Shown here piece after piece: positions 27,229-37,023 of a stretch of 64,000 nucleotides of DNA. The notes beneath the pieces are model-generated. The model saw only the letters and a program-made list of their open reading frames with translations. It did not search any database and was not told where the DNA came from. The stretch covers positions 1 to 64,000 of the forward strand of contig NZ_JACJQU010000008.1 of the NCBI RefSeq assembly GCF_014696825.1, in the 5' to 3' direction. The DNA comes from Anabaena sphaerica FACHB-251 (GTDB lineage Bacteria; Cyanobacteriota; Cyanobacteriia; Cyanobacteriales; Nostocaceae). The position numbers and the translations under genes were made by a program. The number at the start of each line of letters is the position of its first letter. The stretch's first letter is position 1.

Positions 27229-28506
27229 CTACGCTGGTTTGATCACAACTACAGCATAAGCTTCGGGGGATAAATACTGTTGTGCAGCTTGCATTAAATT
27301 ATTTGCGTCTTGTGCTTGTATATATTGGGGATAGTTAAATGCAGGTTCTAAGTCACCTATTAAAGATTGATAATAACCATACAATCCGGAGCGATCGCTT
27401 GGTGTTTCATTCCCAAATATAAACCGATTAGCTACCCGTCTTTGCACACGAGCAATTTCTGATTCTTTGACTAATTCTGTTTGTATTGTTCGCAAATGTT
27501 GAGCGATCGCCTCTTCTACGGCTGCTAAATTTTCCACTTCGCATTTAGCAGAAATAGAAAATATTCCTTGGAGTCTATGATTCATATTACTAACAGAAAT
27601 TGAGGAAACAAGTCCTCTTTCTTCCCTTAAATCATGGACTAATCTAGATGTGCGTCCATGTCCCAAAATTCCCGCTAACACATCCAAAGCATAAGTATCA
27701 TTTAAATCTACTAATCCAGGTACTCGCCACAGCATAATTAACCTGGCTTGTTGTAGACTTTCATCAATAAATTCGCGGCGGACAATTTCTGTAAATGCCG
27801 GTTCTTGACTAATTGTTAATTGTTGATTGTTAACTGTTGATTGTTCACTGTTTTTACTAAATCCCTCAGCGATAATTTCTACTAATTGTTCTACAGGTAA
27901 ATTACCTACCGCTACCGCAGTGATTGAAGATGGTTGATACCAAGTATGATGGAAATCGCGCATTTGTTGGGGTGTAACTTGGGAAATTACTGCTTCGGGA
28001 CCGAGTACCGGACGACGATAGGGTAAAACATCAAAAGCGGTTTCCATTGTGCGCCGATAAATGCGCCTTCTGGGGTTATCTTCTGAACGTCGAATTTCTT
28101 CTAAAACGACTAATCTTTCTCTCTCAAAAGCATCATCAGGAACAGTAGGATTACAGACAACATCTATTTGCAGTGGTGCTAATTCTGCAAAGTCTTTGGG
28201 TGCAGTCGTGATATAATAATGTGTATAATCTTGGCTGGTTGCAGCATTAGTGACAGCGCCGCGCTCTTCAATCCGACGTTCAAACTCACCACTAGCTAGT
28301 CGCTCTGTTCCTTTAAAAACAATATGTTCTAAAAAGTGAGCCATGCCATTAATAGCATCTGACTCGACAGCAGAACCTATTTTTACCCATACATTCAGGT
28401 TAACTGCTTCCACCGGCATTTGTTCGGCGATGATGGTTAAACCATTTGGTAGATGATGCACCTTGGGGGCATGAAGGCGAGGAAATTTCAACAAAGTTGA
28501 TGTCAT
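27229..28506 (-). CDS. M16 family zinc metallopeptidase (insulinase/processing-peptidase-like)
   Basis: 425 residues from the ATG at 28506; a TTG 15 bases upstream is possible. The inverted zinc motif HFLEH occurs near residue 60, with the downstream glutamate region (FERRIEERGAVTNAATSQDYTHYYITTAP), so this is the catalytic-type subunit. The second half has the R/Y substrate-clamp region (NRFIFGNETPSDRSGLYGYYQ). It degrades or processes peptides. Its companion in cyanobacteria is often a second M16 gene, not seen here. No signal peptide, so probably cytosolic. Confidence 0.93.
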   Translation of the reverse strand: MTSTLLKFPRLHAPKVHHLPNGLTIIAEQMPVEAVNLNVWVKIGSAVESDAINGMAHFLEHIVFKGTERLASGEFERRIEERGAVTNAATSQDYTHYYITTAPKDFAELAPLQIDVVCNPTVPDDAFERERLVVLEEIRRSEDNPRRRIYRRTMETAFDVLPYRRPVLGPEAVISQVTPQQMRDFHHTWYQPSSITAVAVGNLPVEQLVEIIAEGFSKNSEQSTVNNQQLTISQEPAFTEIVRREFIDESLQQARLIMLWRVPGLVDLNDTYALDVLAGILGHGRTSRLVHDLREERGLVSSISVSNMNHRLQGIFSISAKCEVENLAAVEEAIAQHLRTIQTELVKESEIARVQRRVANRFIFGNETPSDRSGLYGYYQSLIGDLEPAFNYPQYIQAQDANNLMQAAQQYLSPEAYAVVVIKPA

Positions 28507-29010
28507 TGGTGGTGAGAGCAATGTTACTTTCTTTATCTTAGCTAGGAGTGATTCAGACGGTAAGACTTGATCATCCAGCCTATCTATTCATAACCATGAA
28601 AAATCCCTGAAACGCTTAGGAATCGTTGGGTATCTATTGTAGAGATTTTTGATGGTGATGCACCCTATCAACCTAGAGGAGCGATAGCTTAAGCTTGGTT
28701 CGTTGCTGAGGTGATTCTGCTCGAATTACAGATGTCTGTGCAACTAATCAAGCCGCAGGTTTGCGTATTAACAACTGTTGCGTAAACACGAAATGTATTT
28801 TATACTTACAAAGAAGCTATGACGATGATGATAAAATTTAGCAATCCGAAACCATTCGTGAGAAAGTACGGAGATGTAAATCTCTATTTTACAGGTATTA
28901 CAGACTGCATACTTTCTTATATATCATCCGGTGAAGCATAATTAATTGCATCTTTAAAAGCATACTACGTAAGTATTCCGTCCATATTCCTCTATACTGA
29001 GATTTAAATT
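28507..29010. other. Intergenic region, divergent
   Basis: About 500 bases between the divergent peptidase and V4R-like genes. Short AT-rich stretches, no tandem repeat, no convincing ORF, tRNA or terminator. It is long enough to hold a 5' leader or small RNA that I cannot recognise. Confidence 0.45.
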
Positions 29011-29478
29011 ATGCCAGAATTACGAACAGAACTAGGCGATTTTTCTAGTATTATTTGCTTTAAAGCAGTTATTACAGGCATGGAAGACGCTCTAGGAGAA
29101 AAAGCTACAGCCATTGCACTAACCACAGCCGGTCGTGCTAGGGGTAAAAAGTTAGCTAAAGATTTAGGTTTAGTGGGAACTTCAATTTCTTTAGATGAAA
29201 CAGCAGCTAAATTAAAGCAGGCTTTAGGCAAGGAAGGTACACGTTTGTGTATAGTTCATAAAATTGTCGCTGAAGATGAAACCATTAAAGTTTATACTAC
29301 TGAAACCGTGTGTTCTGCTGGTGAACCACTAAATTCACCCCGCAAATGCACTTTTACTATGGGCGCAGTTTGGGGTGCTATTGAGCAACTAATGGGTAAG
29401 CGTTTAAAAGGAGTACATACTGAATCCGTACTTAGAGGTGGTACTCATGATGTGTTTGAATTCACTCCTTTAGGATAA
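29011..29478 (+). CDS. V4R-domain-like small-molecule-binding protein
   Basis: 155 residues. The C-terminal half (TETVCSAGEPLNSPRKCTFTMGAVWGAIEQLMGKRLKG...HTESVLRGGTHDVFEFTPL) resembles the V4R (4-vinyl reductase) domain pattern of Cys residues, a glycine-rich FxxGxxxG helix and a terminal beta strand. The N-terminal half is helical. V4R proteins bind hydrocarbons, tetrapyrroles or related ligands and sometimes assist photosynthetic pigment assembly. The ligand here is unknown. Monocistronic, with a large upstream region and a hairpin terminator about 255 bases downstream. The family assignment is a pattern judgement, not certain. Confidence 0.65.
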   Translation: MPELRTELGDFSSIICFKAVITGMEDALGEKATAIALTTAGRARGKKLAKDLGLVGTSISLDETAAKLKQALGKEGTRLCIVHKIVAEDETIKVYTTETVCSAGEPLNSPRKCTFTMGAVWGAIEQLMGKRLKGVHTESVLRGGTHDVFEFTPLG

Positions 29479-29732
29479 CCGATATATATTTGACTATAGG
29501 TTTGGAAGTTAGGATTTTCTGCCAATCTTCAACTCTCACTGAGAATAATAGAGAATTCTCAAAATGGTAATAAACCCAGAAAAACATTTTTACTTGTCTC
29601 CACTTGTCTGGTTTCTCACGGACTTTCAGGTAGCAAGTGACAACTTTTTTCATACTAATATATTATCATGAAGTCACTGAGGCATAAACACCTGAATTAG
29701 CTTACCTTACCTTGTCGGAAGCAAGGTAAATA

Positions 29733-29797
29733 CCCGGCTTAAAAGACTTCAACCCCTAAAAACATTTTGGGTTTTAGGGGTTGATGCCGGGGTTTTT
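29733..29797 (+). terminator. Large hairpin terminator
   Basis: CAACCCCTAAAA (29750-29761) and TTTTAGGGGTTG (29772-29783) form a perfect 12-bp stem. An outer CCCGGC/GCCGGG pair (29733-29738 / 29786-29791) extends it, and GGTTTTT follows. It lies between two convergent genes and can serve the V4R-like gene. Confidence 0.8.
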
Positions 29798-29828
29798 ATG
29801 CTATTTTTTGATAAACCCCTAGTTATCC

Positions 29829-30548
29829 TTAACTTTTTGCCATTGGTGGAAAAACAGAAATGCTTCTTGGTGCTTCAGTTGATGGTAAAAATTTATCTAC
29901 CAACAATTGTTGGAAAGTCTTTAATGAATCTTGCCAGTTGTGAATTATTTGTTGCAAATCTTGTAATTTTTCAACCGGAGTATTTCCTAATAAGGAATAG
30001 TTGAAATTACCAGAAAACAAAATCGCAGCTGCTACTTTATCAGGAAACTGCACATTTGCTTGGTTAATACTTAAGTTGAGTATTCCCCGTTGCAAAGGAT
30101 AACTTAACTGCAGGGAAGCATTAACTTTTGCTCCTGCAAATTCCTGCCATGAACCAGGTGCTAAAAGTTTACCATTGATGTATTGATATGCTTCCGCATC
30201 TGAGTTAAAAGTAACAAATCCTCTAGGGTTAATACCAACCCGCTGATATTCAACTTGAGATAGTTTTTCTACTAGCTGTTGTGTAATTTTGGGGATTTGA
30301 ATTTCTCCCAGTTGTTTTGTACTTATGGCCTCTACTACAGTGACACTATTAGGCTGGGCAACAATTCCTACACCTGTGGTGAAAAATATCTGGACTACAC
30401 CATTAGTATAAATCGGTTGTTTGGCTAACTCCCAATCTGCGGGAATAATCCCGGTATATTTCAGAAAATCGGGAGTGAGAACGGTGGGATTAAGATTTTT
30501 AGCGGTAATTGCGATCGCTAATTCCTGGATTTCAAAATTTTTACTCAT
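29829..30548 (-). CDS. Conserved cyanobacterial protein of unknown function
   Basis: 239 residues, no signal peptide. N-terminal LAIAITAKNLNPTVLTPDFLKYTGIIPADWELA is followed by a mostly beta central region (VVQIFFTTGVGIVAQPNSVTVVEA, YQRVGINPRGFVTF, GILNLSINQANVQ) and a C-terminal helix (LQDLQQIIHNWQDSLKTFQQLL). It appears to be a lineage-specific soluble protein. I recognise no motif. It is divergent from crtD with a 157-base gap, so the two could share a regulatory region. Confidence 0.72.
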   Translation of the reverse strand: MSKNFEIQELAIAITAKNLNPTVLTPDFLKYTGIIPADWELAKQPIYTNGVVQIFFTTGVGIVAQPNSVTVVEAISTKQLGEIQIPKITQQLVEKLSQVEYQRVGINPRGFVTFNSDAEAYQYINGKLLAPGSWQEFAGAKVNASLQLSYPLQRGILNLSINQANVQFPDKVAAAILFSGNFNYSLLGNTPVEKLQDLQQIIHNWQDSLKTFQQLLVDKFLPSTEAPRSISVFPPMAKS

Positions 30549-30705
30549 GTTTAATTTTGCCTATTCTTGTCGCAGCATGAATACTTTATTACCAAATGCC
30601 AGTATAAAGCAGGTGACAGGGAACAGGTGACAGCTAACTCCCATACTGCCCGATTTAATTTAAAATTATGAGTAGTAATATTAAGAATTGTAAAATTAAG
30701 TATCA

Positions 30706-32220
30706 ATGCCTAGTCTATCCCTGAACAACAGCCAATCCCGCGTCATCGTCATCGGTGCGGGAATAGGTGGACTAACCGCTGCCGCATTATTAGCACATAG
30801 AGGTTATAGCGTCTTAATTCTTGACCAGGCTTTAGTTCCCGGTGGTTGTGCTTCCACCTTTAAACGCCAAGGCTTTATCTTTGATGTCGGTGCAACTCAA
30901 GTTGCAGGGTTAGAACCAGGAGGAATTCATCACCGCATTTTCTCCGAATTAAATATAGATTTACCCGCAGCTACTCCTTGTGATCCAGCTTGTGCAGTTT
31001 ATCTTCCGGGAGAGTCTACACCTATCAACGTGTGGCGTGATCCTGAAAAATGGAAACAAGAAAGACAAAGACAATTTCCAGGAAGTGACCCGTTTTGGCA
31101 ATTATTGGCAACTTTATTTAATGCTAGTTGGGAATTTCAAGGACGTGACCCCGTTTTACCCCCCCGGAATTTATGGGATTTAGGACAATTAATAAAAGCA
31201 GTGCGTCCGAGTACATTTATTACTGCACCTTTCACTTTTATGACGGTGGGGGATGCTTTAAAATTATATGGTTTGGGAAATGACAAAAGACTGCGGAAAT
31301 TTTTAGATTTACAACTCAAGTTATATTCTCAAGTTAGCGCCGAAGAAACTGCTTTGCTTTATGCGGCTACAGCGTTAAGTGTATCCCAATCACCCCAAGG
31401 ATTGTATCACCTCCAAGGTAGTATGCAGGTATTGAGCGATCGCCTGGTCGAATCTTTAGAAAGAGACGGCGGTAAATTATTAATGCGTCACACCGTCGAA
31501 AAAATCAAAGTTGAAAATAACCAAGCTAACGCTGTAGTTATTAGAAATCAGAAAACAGGGGAAATTTGGACAGAAACAGCAGATCATGTAGTTGCTAACG
31601 TCACTGTTCAAAACTTAGTAGAATTATTAGCAGAAAATGCCCCATCTGGATATAAACAAAGAGTAGAAGAATTACCACCTGCTTCCGGTGCATTTGTGAT
31701 TTATTTAGGTGTAGATAAGAGTGCAATTCCTGATGAATGTCCGCCCCATCTACAATTTCTATATGATATTAATGGTCCAATTGGTGAAAATAATTCCTTG
31801 TTTGTATCTGTAAGTCATGAGGGAGACGGACGCGCACCAAAGGGAAAAGCTACAATTATTGCTTCTTCTTTTGTTGATTTTACTCCCTGGTGGAATACTC
31901 AAGATTATCAAGGATTAAAACAAAAATTCACCCAAGATGCAATATCCAAACTTTCCCAATATTTCTATTTAAAGCCAGAAACAATTATTCATGTAGAAGC
32001 TGCTACACCTAAAACTTTTGCTCATTTTACAGGCAGAGAAAAGGGAATTGTGGGCGGAATTGGTCAAAGAATTCCTACCTTTGGACCCTTTGGTTTTGCT
32101 AATCGTACACCTATTAATAATTTGTGGTTAGTGGGTGACTCAACTCATCCAGGGGAAGGTACAGCAGGGGTAAGTTATTCAGCGTTGACTGTGGTTAGAC
32201 AAATTCAAGCGCAATGGTAG
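30706..32220 (+). CDS. crtD: Carotenoid 3',4'-desaturase CrtD-like (phytoene-desaturase family)
   Basis: FAD-dependent carotenoid desaturase/isomerase family, 504 residues. The N-terminal dinucleotide-binding motif is VIVIGAGIGGLTAAALLAHRGYSVLILDQ, then VPGGCASTFKRQGFIFDVGATQ. The C-terminal FAD-binding segment is NNLWLVGDSTHPGEGTAGVSYSALT. Length and N-terminus match the cyanobacterial CrtD group (about 500 residues), which introduces the 3',4' double bond during myxol/myxoxanthophyll glycoside synthesis. CrtH-type prolycopene isomerase is a close relative and the main alternative. Acts at the membrane. Monocistronic. Confidence 0.83.
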   Translation: MPSLSLNNSQSRVIVIGAGIGGLTAAALLAHRGYSVLILDQALVPGGCASTFKRQGFIFDVGATQVAGLEPGGIHHRIFSELNIDLPAATPCDPACAVYLPGESTPINVWRDPEKWKQERQRQFPGSDPFWQLLATLFNASWEFQGRDPVLPPRNLWDLGQLIKAVRPSTFITAPFTFMTVGDALKLYGLGNDKRLRKFLDLQLKLYSQVSAEETALLYAATALSVSQSPQGLYHLQGSMQVLSDRLVESLERDGGKLLMRHTVEKIKVENNQANAVVIRNQKTGEIWTETADHVVANVTVQNLVELLAENAPSGYKQRVEELPPASGAFVIYLGVDKSAIPDECPPHLQFLYDINGPIGENNSLFVSVSHEGDGRAPKGKATIIASSFVDFTPWWNTQDYQGLKQKFTQDAISKLSQYFYLKPETIIHVEAATPKTFAHFTGREKGIVGGIGQRIPTFGPFGFANRTPINNLWLVGDSTHPGEGTAGVSYSALTVVRQIQAQW

Positions 32221-32535
32221 ATTTTTTCTCACGCAGAGGCGCAGAGAGGATTTTCGTTATGTCATGCACCTGAAATACATTGCATGGCAGACTAAGATAT
32301 GCAGGTACTGAGAAAGCAAAAAGCAAAATAATAATATGCCCTGTGAGAAAAATAAACTATGGTAACAACAGCAACACCCGCAAAAAAATTGGACAAATGT
32401 CCGCAACTCGCGCTTTTCGTAATTGGGTAAAACTGGCAATAAATGAATAATATTCAACAAAAAAAAGGGACTAATTTGATACAGTCCCCAAGGGTAATCA
32501 TTAAAATTCTCTCATCACCAATCACTCATTACCCA
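32221..32535. other. Intergenic region with ACGCAGAGGCGCAGAG repeat
   Basis: 315 bases. A copy of the CACGCAGAGGCGCAGAG repeat lies at about 32229-32246; others are at 36227-36254, 55651-55674 and near 59800. A 23-codon plus-strand frame beginning ATGGTAACAACAGC (from 32359) is too short to call. Confidence 0.5.
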
Positions 32536-34629
32536 TTACAACCCATCACTGATTGGTGATGCTGGAGATTGTTCCGCTTCAGGTGATGGCGTAGGTGATG
32601 ACTCAGGTAATTGTGTAGGTGATATACGGGGTATCAAAAATTGTCTCCAAGTTCTAATTTGCTCTTGAGCATCTCTGTAAGCAGAACTACTACGGGGAAT
32701 TAATCTAGCAGTAGCAATGCTTTGAGAAATATCAAACTCGCTTTGAGAACGTGCCATTTGTAACAATTGCTGACTCCATTGATCAATAGCTACGTTGACA
32801 TCCATGCGTAAAACATTACGGTTTGACACCCGATCAGCCAACCGGATCGCTTCAGCTAAAGCTTCTGGTGTACCAGTAATAGCCACTTCTCTGGCTTTTC
32901 TCCAGTTTTCTCTGGCACGAATTTGTTCTTGCCAACTATCGACTGCTGTTTGTGCTTCACTAGCAAGCGCCCTTCCTGATGAAGCAATTTTTTGAGCTTC
33001 TCTAATAGCAGTGTTTAAATCACCACTTTCAGCAATAATCCTTGCTTGATCTAAATAAGGTTGGTCTTGGATGCGTTGAATTTTAGCAGTCCAAGTGCTA
33101 ATTTTTTTCCGTGCTTCTGGATATAATGCACGACCAGAGCGAATTTGACTAGCTTCGGCGATCGCAGTTTGTAAAGAATTAATATCATCTAACAGAGCTA
33201 TTTGGTCAGCACGTTCCAAATAAGGTCTGTCTTGAATAGATTCCACTTGGGAACGCCAGCGACCCATCTCCTGTCTAGCTTCTTGAGCGCGGGGGTTGCT
33301 ATCAGGAATCTGTTGAGCTTCGGATATTGCTGCTGTTAAATCATTGATTGTGCCTTGACTAGCTAGAGTTCGCGCTTTTTCCAAACGAGAAACATCTTCA
33401 ATTTCTAATTGCCAAACCGCTATCAGTTTTTGTGCTTTCTCATACACTTCCCTGGAAGCATCAATTTGTTGAGCTTGATAAATGGCTGCCTCTAAACCAG
33501 AAACCGTACCTATCCAAGCACTTCTTTGGGCTTCACCTAAAACAATAAAATCATCAATTTCTGATTGTAATGAAGCAATTGGCGGAATTTGTCTGGCAAT
33601 GTCCAATGCTGTATCCGCGTCTCGCCTATCCATCTTGGCTTCTGCCAATTTCAGCATATTGCGCCCAAATTCAGGAATTAATTCCTGAGCTTTTTGATAC
33701 AGGTAACTATCCGACTTAATCGATTCAGCTAATTTAATAGCTGCTAGGACATTATCTACTGAGCGACCTTTTGCTAGGCCTTCAGCCTTATAGAGTTTAT
33801 CACCATCTTCCCGCGCAGTAACAATAATGCGATTTAGTTCGTCGTACTTAGTAGTTGCCCAATATTGATTATTAACACGCAGCAGTTTGGATGACAGCAT
33901 AAACGCTGATTGCCAATGCCTTTGTCCCAGTTCTTTAATTGATTCTTGGTAGATTTCTTCTGCCTTAGACCAGGTAGACTGCCATTTAGTAATTTGCTCT
34001 TCTACTATTTTCCGAGCTTCCAGGTCTTCCGGAATTTGCCGAGCAGTTGCGATCGCTTCCTCTAAATTCCCAGATTGGAAACTTTGATCAGCTAACTTAA
34101 GAATATCTCGTGACCACTCTTCTAAAAAAGTATTAATTTGTCCCCTGAGTGGGTGGTTTTCTGGTAATTCTCTCACCAGTGCGATCGCTTGTAATAAATC
34201 GTTCACATTCTGCTTAGAAGCTGCCAAGGAAGCGCAGTGTAAACGTACCGAGGCACTAGCTAAAGGCCAAAAGATTTTGGGGCAATTTGGCGCTGATGGC
34301 AGCTTGAGCAGCATTGACATTGATATAAATCCGATGCCGCTAGGAATCAACGTTAATAAAATTGACCACAGCACCCAGCTTTTCATCCAGCGGGGCAATT
34401 TCCCTATTATCTTTTTAGTATCAAAAGATTCCTCTGAATGGTTATTTATAGGTAATCCTTCTGTATTTTTATCTTGTTGCTGTGTCACTGATTTAAAGTT
34501 AGAACCAGTAGCTGGGACACCAGATGGTTGAGTTGTCCCGACTTCTGGAGTTCGGGATAATCTTGTATTTTGATCCGGCTTTCTAGCTCTGGCTGGAGAC
34601 CAACTATCTGAAATATCCCGATCTGTCAT
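32536..34629 (-). CDS. Membrane-anchored helical repeat protein of unknown function
   Basis: 697 residues from the ATG at 34629; a TTG 12 bases upstream is possible. A polar disordered N-terminus (about 1-75) precedes one membrane helix (about 85-110). Then come roughly 560 residues of alpha-helical repeats spaced 55-65 residues apart. Each carries a version of LxxAIxxAxQI..... A...I..W...I (for example DLTAAISEAQQIPDSNP, SLQTAIAEASQIRSGR, DLNTAIREAQKIASSGR). The C-terminus is Pro/Ser-rich. The repeats resemble TPR-like solenoids and probably form a long scaffold. No enzyme motif. Conserved in cyanobacteria as far as I can recall. Role unknown. Confidence 0.75.
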   Translation of the reverse strand: MTDRDISDSWSPARARKPDQNTRLSRTPEVGTTQPSGVPATGSNFKSVTQQQDKNTEGLPINNHSEESFDTKKIIGKLPRWMKSWVLWSILLTLIPSGIGFISMSMLLKLPSAPNCPKIFWPLASASVRLHCASLAASKQNVNDLLQAIALVRELPENHPLRGQINTFLEEWSRDILKLADQSFQSGNLEEAIATARQIPEDLEARKIVEEQITKWQSTWSKAEEIYQESIKELGQRHWQSAFMLSSKLLRVNNQYWATTKYDELNRIIVTAREDGDKLYKAEGLAKGRSVDNVLAAIKLAESIKSDSYLYQKAQELIPEFGRNMLKLAEAKMDRRDADTALDIARQIPPIASLQSEIDDFIVLGEAQRSAWIGTVSGLEAAIYQAQQIDASREVYEKAQKLIAVWQLEIEDVSRLEKARTLASQGTINDLTAAISEAQQIPDSNPRAQEARQEMGRWRSQVESIQDRPYLERADQIALLDDINSLQTAIAEASQIRSGRALYPEARKKISTWTAKIQRIQDQPYLDQARIIAESGDLNTAIREAQKIASSGRALASEAQTAVDSWQEQIRARENWRKAREVAITGTPEALAEAIRLADRVSNRNVLRMDVNVAIDQWSQQLLQMARSQSEFDISQSIATARLIPRSSSAYRDAQEQIRTWRQFLIPRISPTQLPESSPTPSPEAEQSPASPISDGL

Positions 34630-34793
34630 CTCACACACCAAAGTAATTGAATAACAGTTTTGCTCAAACTGATAATTCTATTTTTGCCATAGTAACTTTC
34701 TTTCTGGTCATTAAACAGTTATTTTTTTCATTTTCTATCGTCCTGCCTCCACAAATACCATTTATATTTCTTGGTTTTAGTAGTATTTCACAC

Positions 34794-35699
34794 TTATTCT
34801 GAAACAGAAGCTTCCCTCTGTAAATCAACAATTAATTGTGCTAGATTATCACTACTTGCTTGATAAACATTGCCACAAAAATCACAAGTTGCTTCAGCAC
34901 CATCATCTTTAATAATCATGTCTTGAAGTTCTGCTTCTCCTAGCATTTTCAATGCTCCCAGCACCCGATCAAAGGAGCAACCACAGTGGAAGCGCAACAT
35001 TTGACTTTCTGGGAAAACTGTCAGTCCCATATCTCCCAGTAAATCACCAAAAATCTCCGTTAGCGTCTTTCCAGCTTGCAACAAAGGCGTGAAACCTGAT
35101 AAAGCAGATACTCTTGATTCTAGGGTTGCAACTAAGGCTTCATCTCTAGCCGCTTTAGGCAAAACTTGTATTAGTATCCCTCCAGATGCTGTCACTCCAC
35201 CTGCTCCCACAAACACGCCTAAAACCAAAGCCGAAGGTGTTTGTTCCGAATTTACCAGGTAATGTGCCACATCATCACCAATTTCCCCAGAAACAAGTGC
35301 AACTGTACTAGAGTAAGGATAGCCATAGCCAATATCCCGAACAACATAGAGATATCCACTACCCACAGCACCGCCAACATCTAGCTTACCTTTGGCATTG
35401 GGGGGCAATTCTACAGATGGGTTGCCTACATAGCCCCTGACTGTGCCATCCAAGCCTGCATCTACCAATATACCACCCAAAGGACCATCGCCCTTCACCC
35501 GGACATTGACTCTAGATCCAACACGCTTCATACTAGAAGCCATCAACAAACCTGCTGACATTGTTCTTCCCAGTGCTGCTGTGGCCACATAGGACAATTT
35601 ATGACGTACTCTTGCTTCTTCAACTAAGCGTGTGGTAATCACACCAACCGCTCTAATACCACCATCGGCTGCTGTAGCCCGCATTAATTGATCCGCCAT
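34794..35699 (-). CDS. hslO: Hsp33 redox-regulated chaperone
   Basis: Holdase activated by oxidation. 301 residues from the ATG at 35699 (MADQLMRATAADGGIRA), with AAGGG just upstream. An in-frame upstream ATG would add a non-conserved extension. The N-terminal domain has GRTMSAGLLMASSMK and VRVKGDGPLGGILVDA. The C-terminal redox switch has Cys-Gly-Cys (RFHCGCSFDRV) and Cys-Asp-Phe-Cys (ATCDFCGNVY), the four zinc ligands. Cytosolic. Monocistronic. Confidence 0.97.
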   Translation of the reverse strand: MADQLMRATAADGGIRAVGVITTRLVEEARVRHKLSYVATAALGRTMSAGLLMASSMKRVGSRVNVRVKGDGPLGGILVDAGLDGTVRGYVGNPSVELPPNAKGKLDVGGAVGSGYLYVVRDIGYGYPYSSTVALVSGEIGDDVAHYLVNSEQTPSALVLGVFVGAGGVTASGGILIQVLPKAARDEALVATLESRVSALSGFTPLLQAGKTLTEIFGDLLGDMGLTVFPESQMLRFHCGCSFDRVLGALKMLGEAELQDMIIKDDGAEATCDFCGNVYQASSDNLAQLIVDLQREASVSE

Positions 35700-35823
35700 G
35701 AAAACCCTTACAATTCTTAACAAGATGACTTCTCTATTGTAATTTCTCCAGGCACTAGACGGTGGACTGGTGGGAAAAAGGAAAGATGAGCGAGAATAAT
35801 TAATTATGAATTACGAATTAACT

Positions 35824-36210
35824 ATGCTGGGTACTTTTCAACAAAGCCAACTGCGAATCGAAATCGAAGCATCAGCAGATGCTATTCACGATAGTTTGTT
35901 AATTCCAGCACAACTGCAAAAATGGCTACTAGGACAAAGTTTTTCCCCTGGAATGCCGAAAAAATTATTATCTGGATTTGATTTTACTACTTCCACCGGA
36001 CCTGTCCAAATTCATCATCACGTCGATGTAGCGAAAACTAATTGCTTGCGTTTGCTACTCAGTGGGGGTATTGACGGTTTTCATGAGTGGTATTGGGGGG
36101 AAGGTTGGGTACAGTCTCGTTTGGAAGGTGTGTCAATTTTACCTTTGAATTTGGGGCAGACTGTGAGTTTGTTGAGTTTGCGGGAGTTTTTGAGGAGTAA
36201 ACAAAAATAA
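35824..36210 (+). CDS. Conserved small protein of unknown function (possible SRPBCC-like fold)
   Basis: 128 residues from the ATG at 35824. An ATG 18 bases upstream lies inside an AATTATGAATTACGAATTA repeat, so the longer start is probably spurious. The pattern LRIEIEASADAIHDSLLIPAQLQKWLLGQSFSPGMP...FTTSTGPVQIHHHVDVAKTNCLRLLLSGGIDGFHEWYWGEGWVQSRLEG suggests a ligand-binding helix-grip fold, but I cannot confirm it. No signal peptide. Divergent from hslO. Confidence 0.65.
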   Translation: MLGTFQQSQLRIEIEASADAIHDSLLIPAQLQKWLLGQSFSPGMPKKLLSGFDFTTSTGPVQIHHHVDVAKTNCLRLLLSGGIDGFHEWYWGEGWVQSRLEGVSILPLNLGQTVSLLSLREFLRSKQK

Positions 36211-37023
36211 GAAAGTTTTTCTATGCTCACGCAGAGGCGCAGAGGCGCAGAGAGTTAAATGTTAAGTTTTTTTGTGGGGTGGGTTGGGAAATAAACTGAT
36301 TTTTCAACCTAACTCACTCAGTGAGAAATTACAATTTTGCTCATCGGATATAATTAAAAGCGAATAACTTCTTTTTGATGAATATATTCAGAATAGATAT
36401 CTATTCTATGCGATCGCTCTCTCTTGGCTTTTAGATAAATTTCAATTATGTAAAACTAAAAACAGTTTAGAATTTTATAACTTCCAAAGTTTTCCTCTTT
36501 ATATTTTCTTAATAATTAATTGAGAATTATTTTTATTTATCAACGGTATTGCAATACTTTCAGCGATCTGCTATGATTTAGGAGAATTTGTAATTTCCCT
36601 TATTGTGTCTATTTTTAAGACTGCGTTTACAGCAGCAGATTGAAAGCTTTTATTTATAAGTATTTCGGAACTCGCAAAACTGAACATCTGCAAAAAAATT
36701 GAGCAAATTCTCAAAATTTTCTGACAAGAGAATTACAAATATTTGATGCTGTTGTTTGCGGGTTATAATTTGGGGTATTGACAAATCAAATATTTTATGG
36801 TATGTAGCCTGGATTAGTAAGAAGAATAAATGGTAAGTAACGGTATTAACTATTTTCTATTTTCAGTGAATGAGAATGAGAAAAGCGTTAGCGTTAGCTT
36901 ACCGCAGGTGTCGCTCTTGTGAAGTGAATGTGGCTAGAGGCTAGAGAGCGATCGCTATAGGTCAATATTCAATATTTAGCTAACCATCACTGAAGAAAAC
37001 ACTCTTGAGTGAATCTTAATCTT
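36211..37023. other. Long AT-rich intergenic region with repeats
   Basis: 813 bases without a convincing gene. It holds an ACGCAGAGGCGCAGAGGCGCAGAG repeat (36227-36254), an AGCGTTAGCGTTAGCTTACCG repeat tract (about 36893-36905), and HIP1 sites. It marks the left edge of the accessory-looking 37-41 kb segment. Confidence 0.5.

Noticed and set aside
32257-32460. 67-codon minus-strand frame rich in Cys and Phe
   Set aside because: Composition reflects AT-rich repeats read in an arbitrary frame; no ribosome site.
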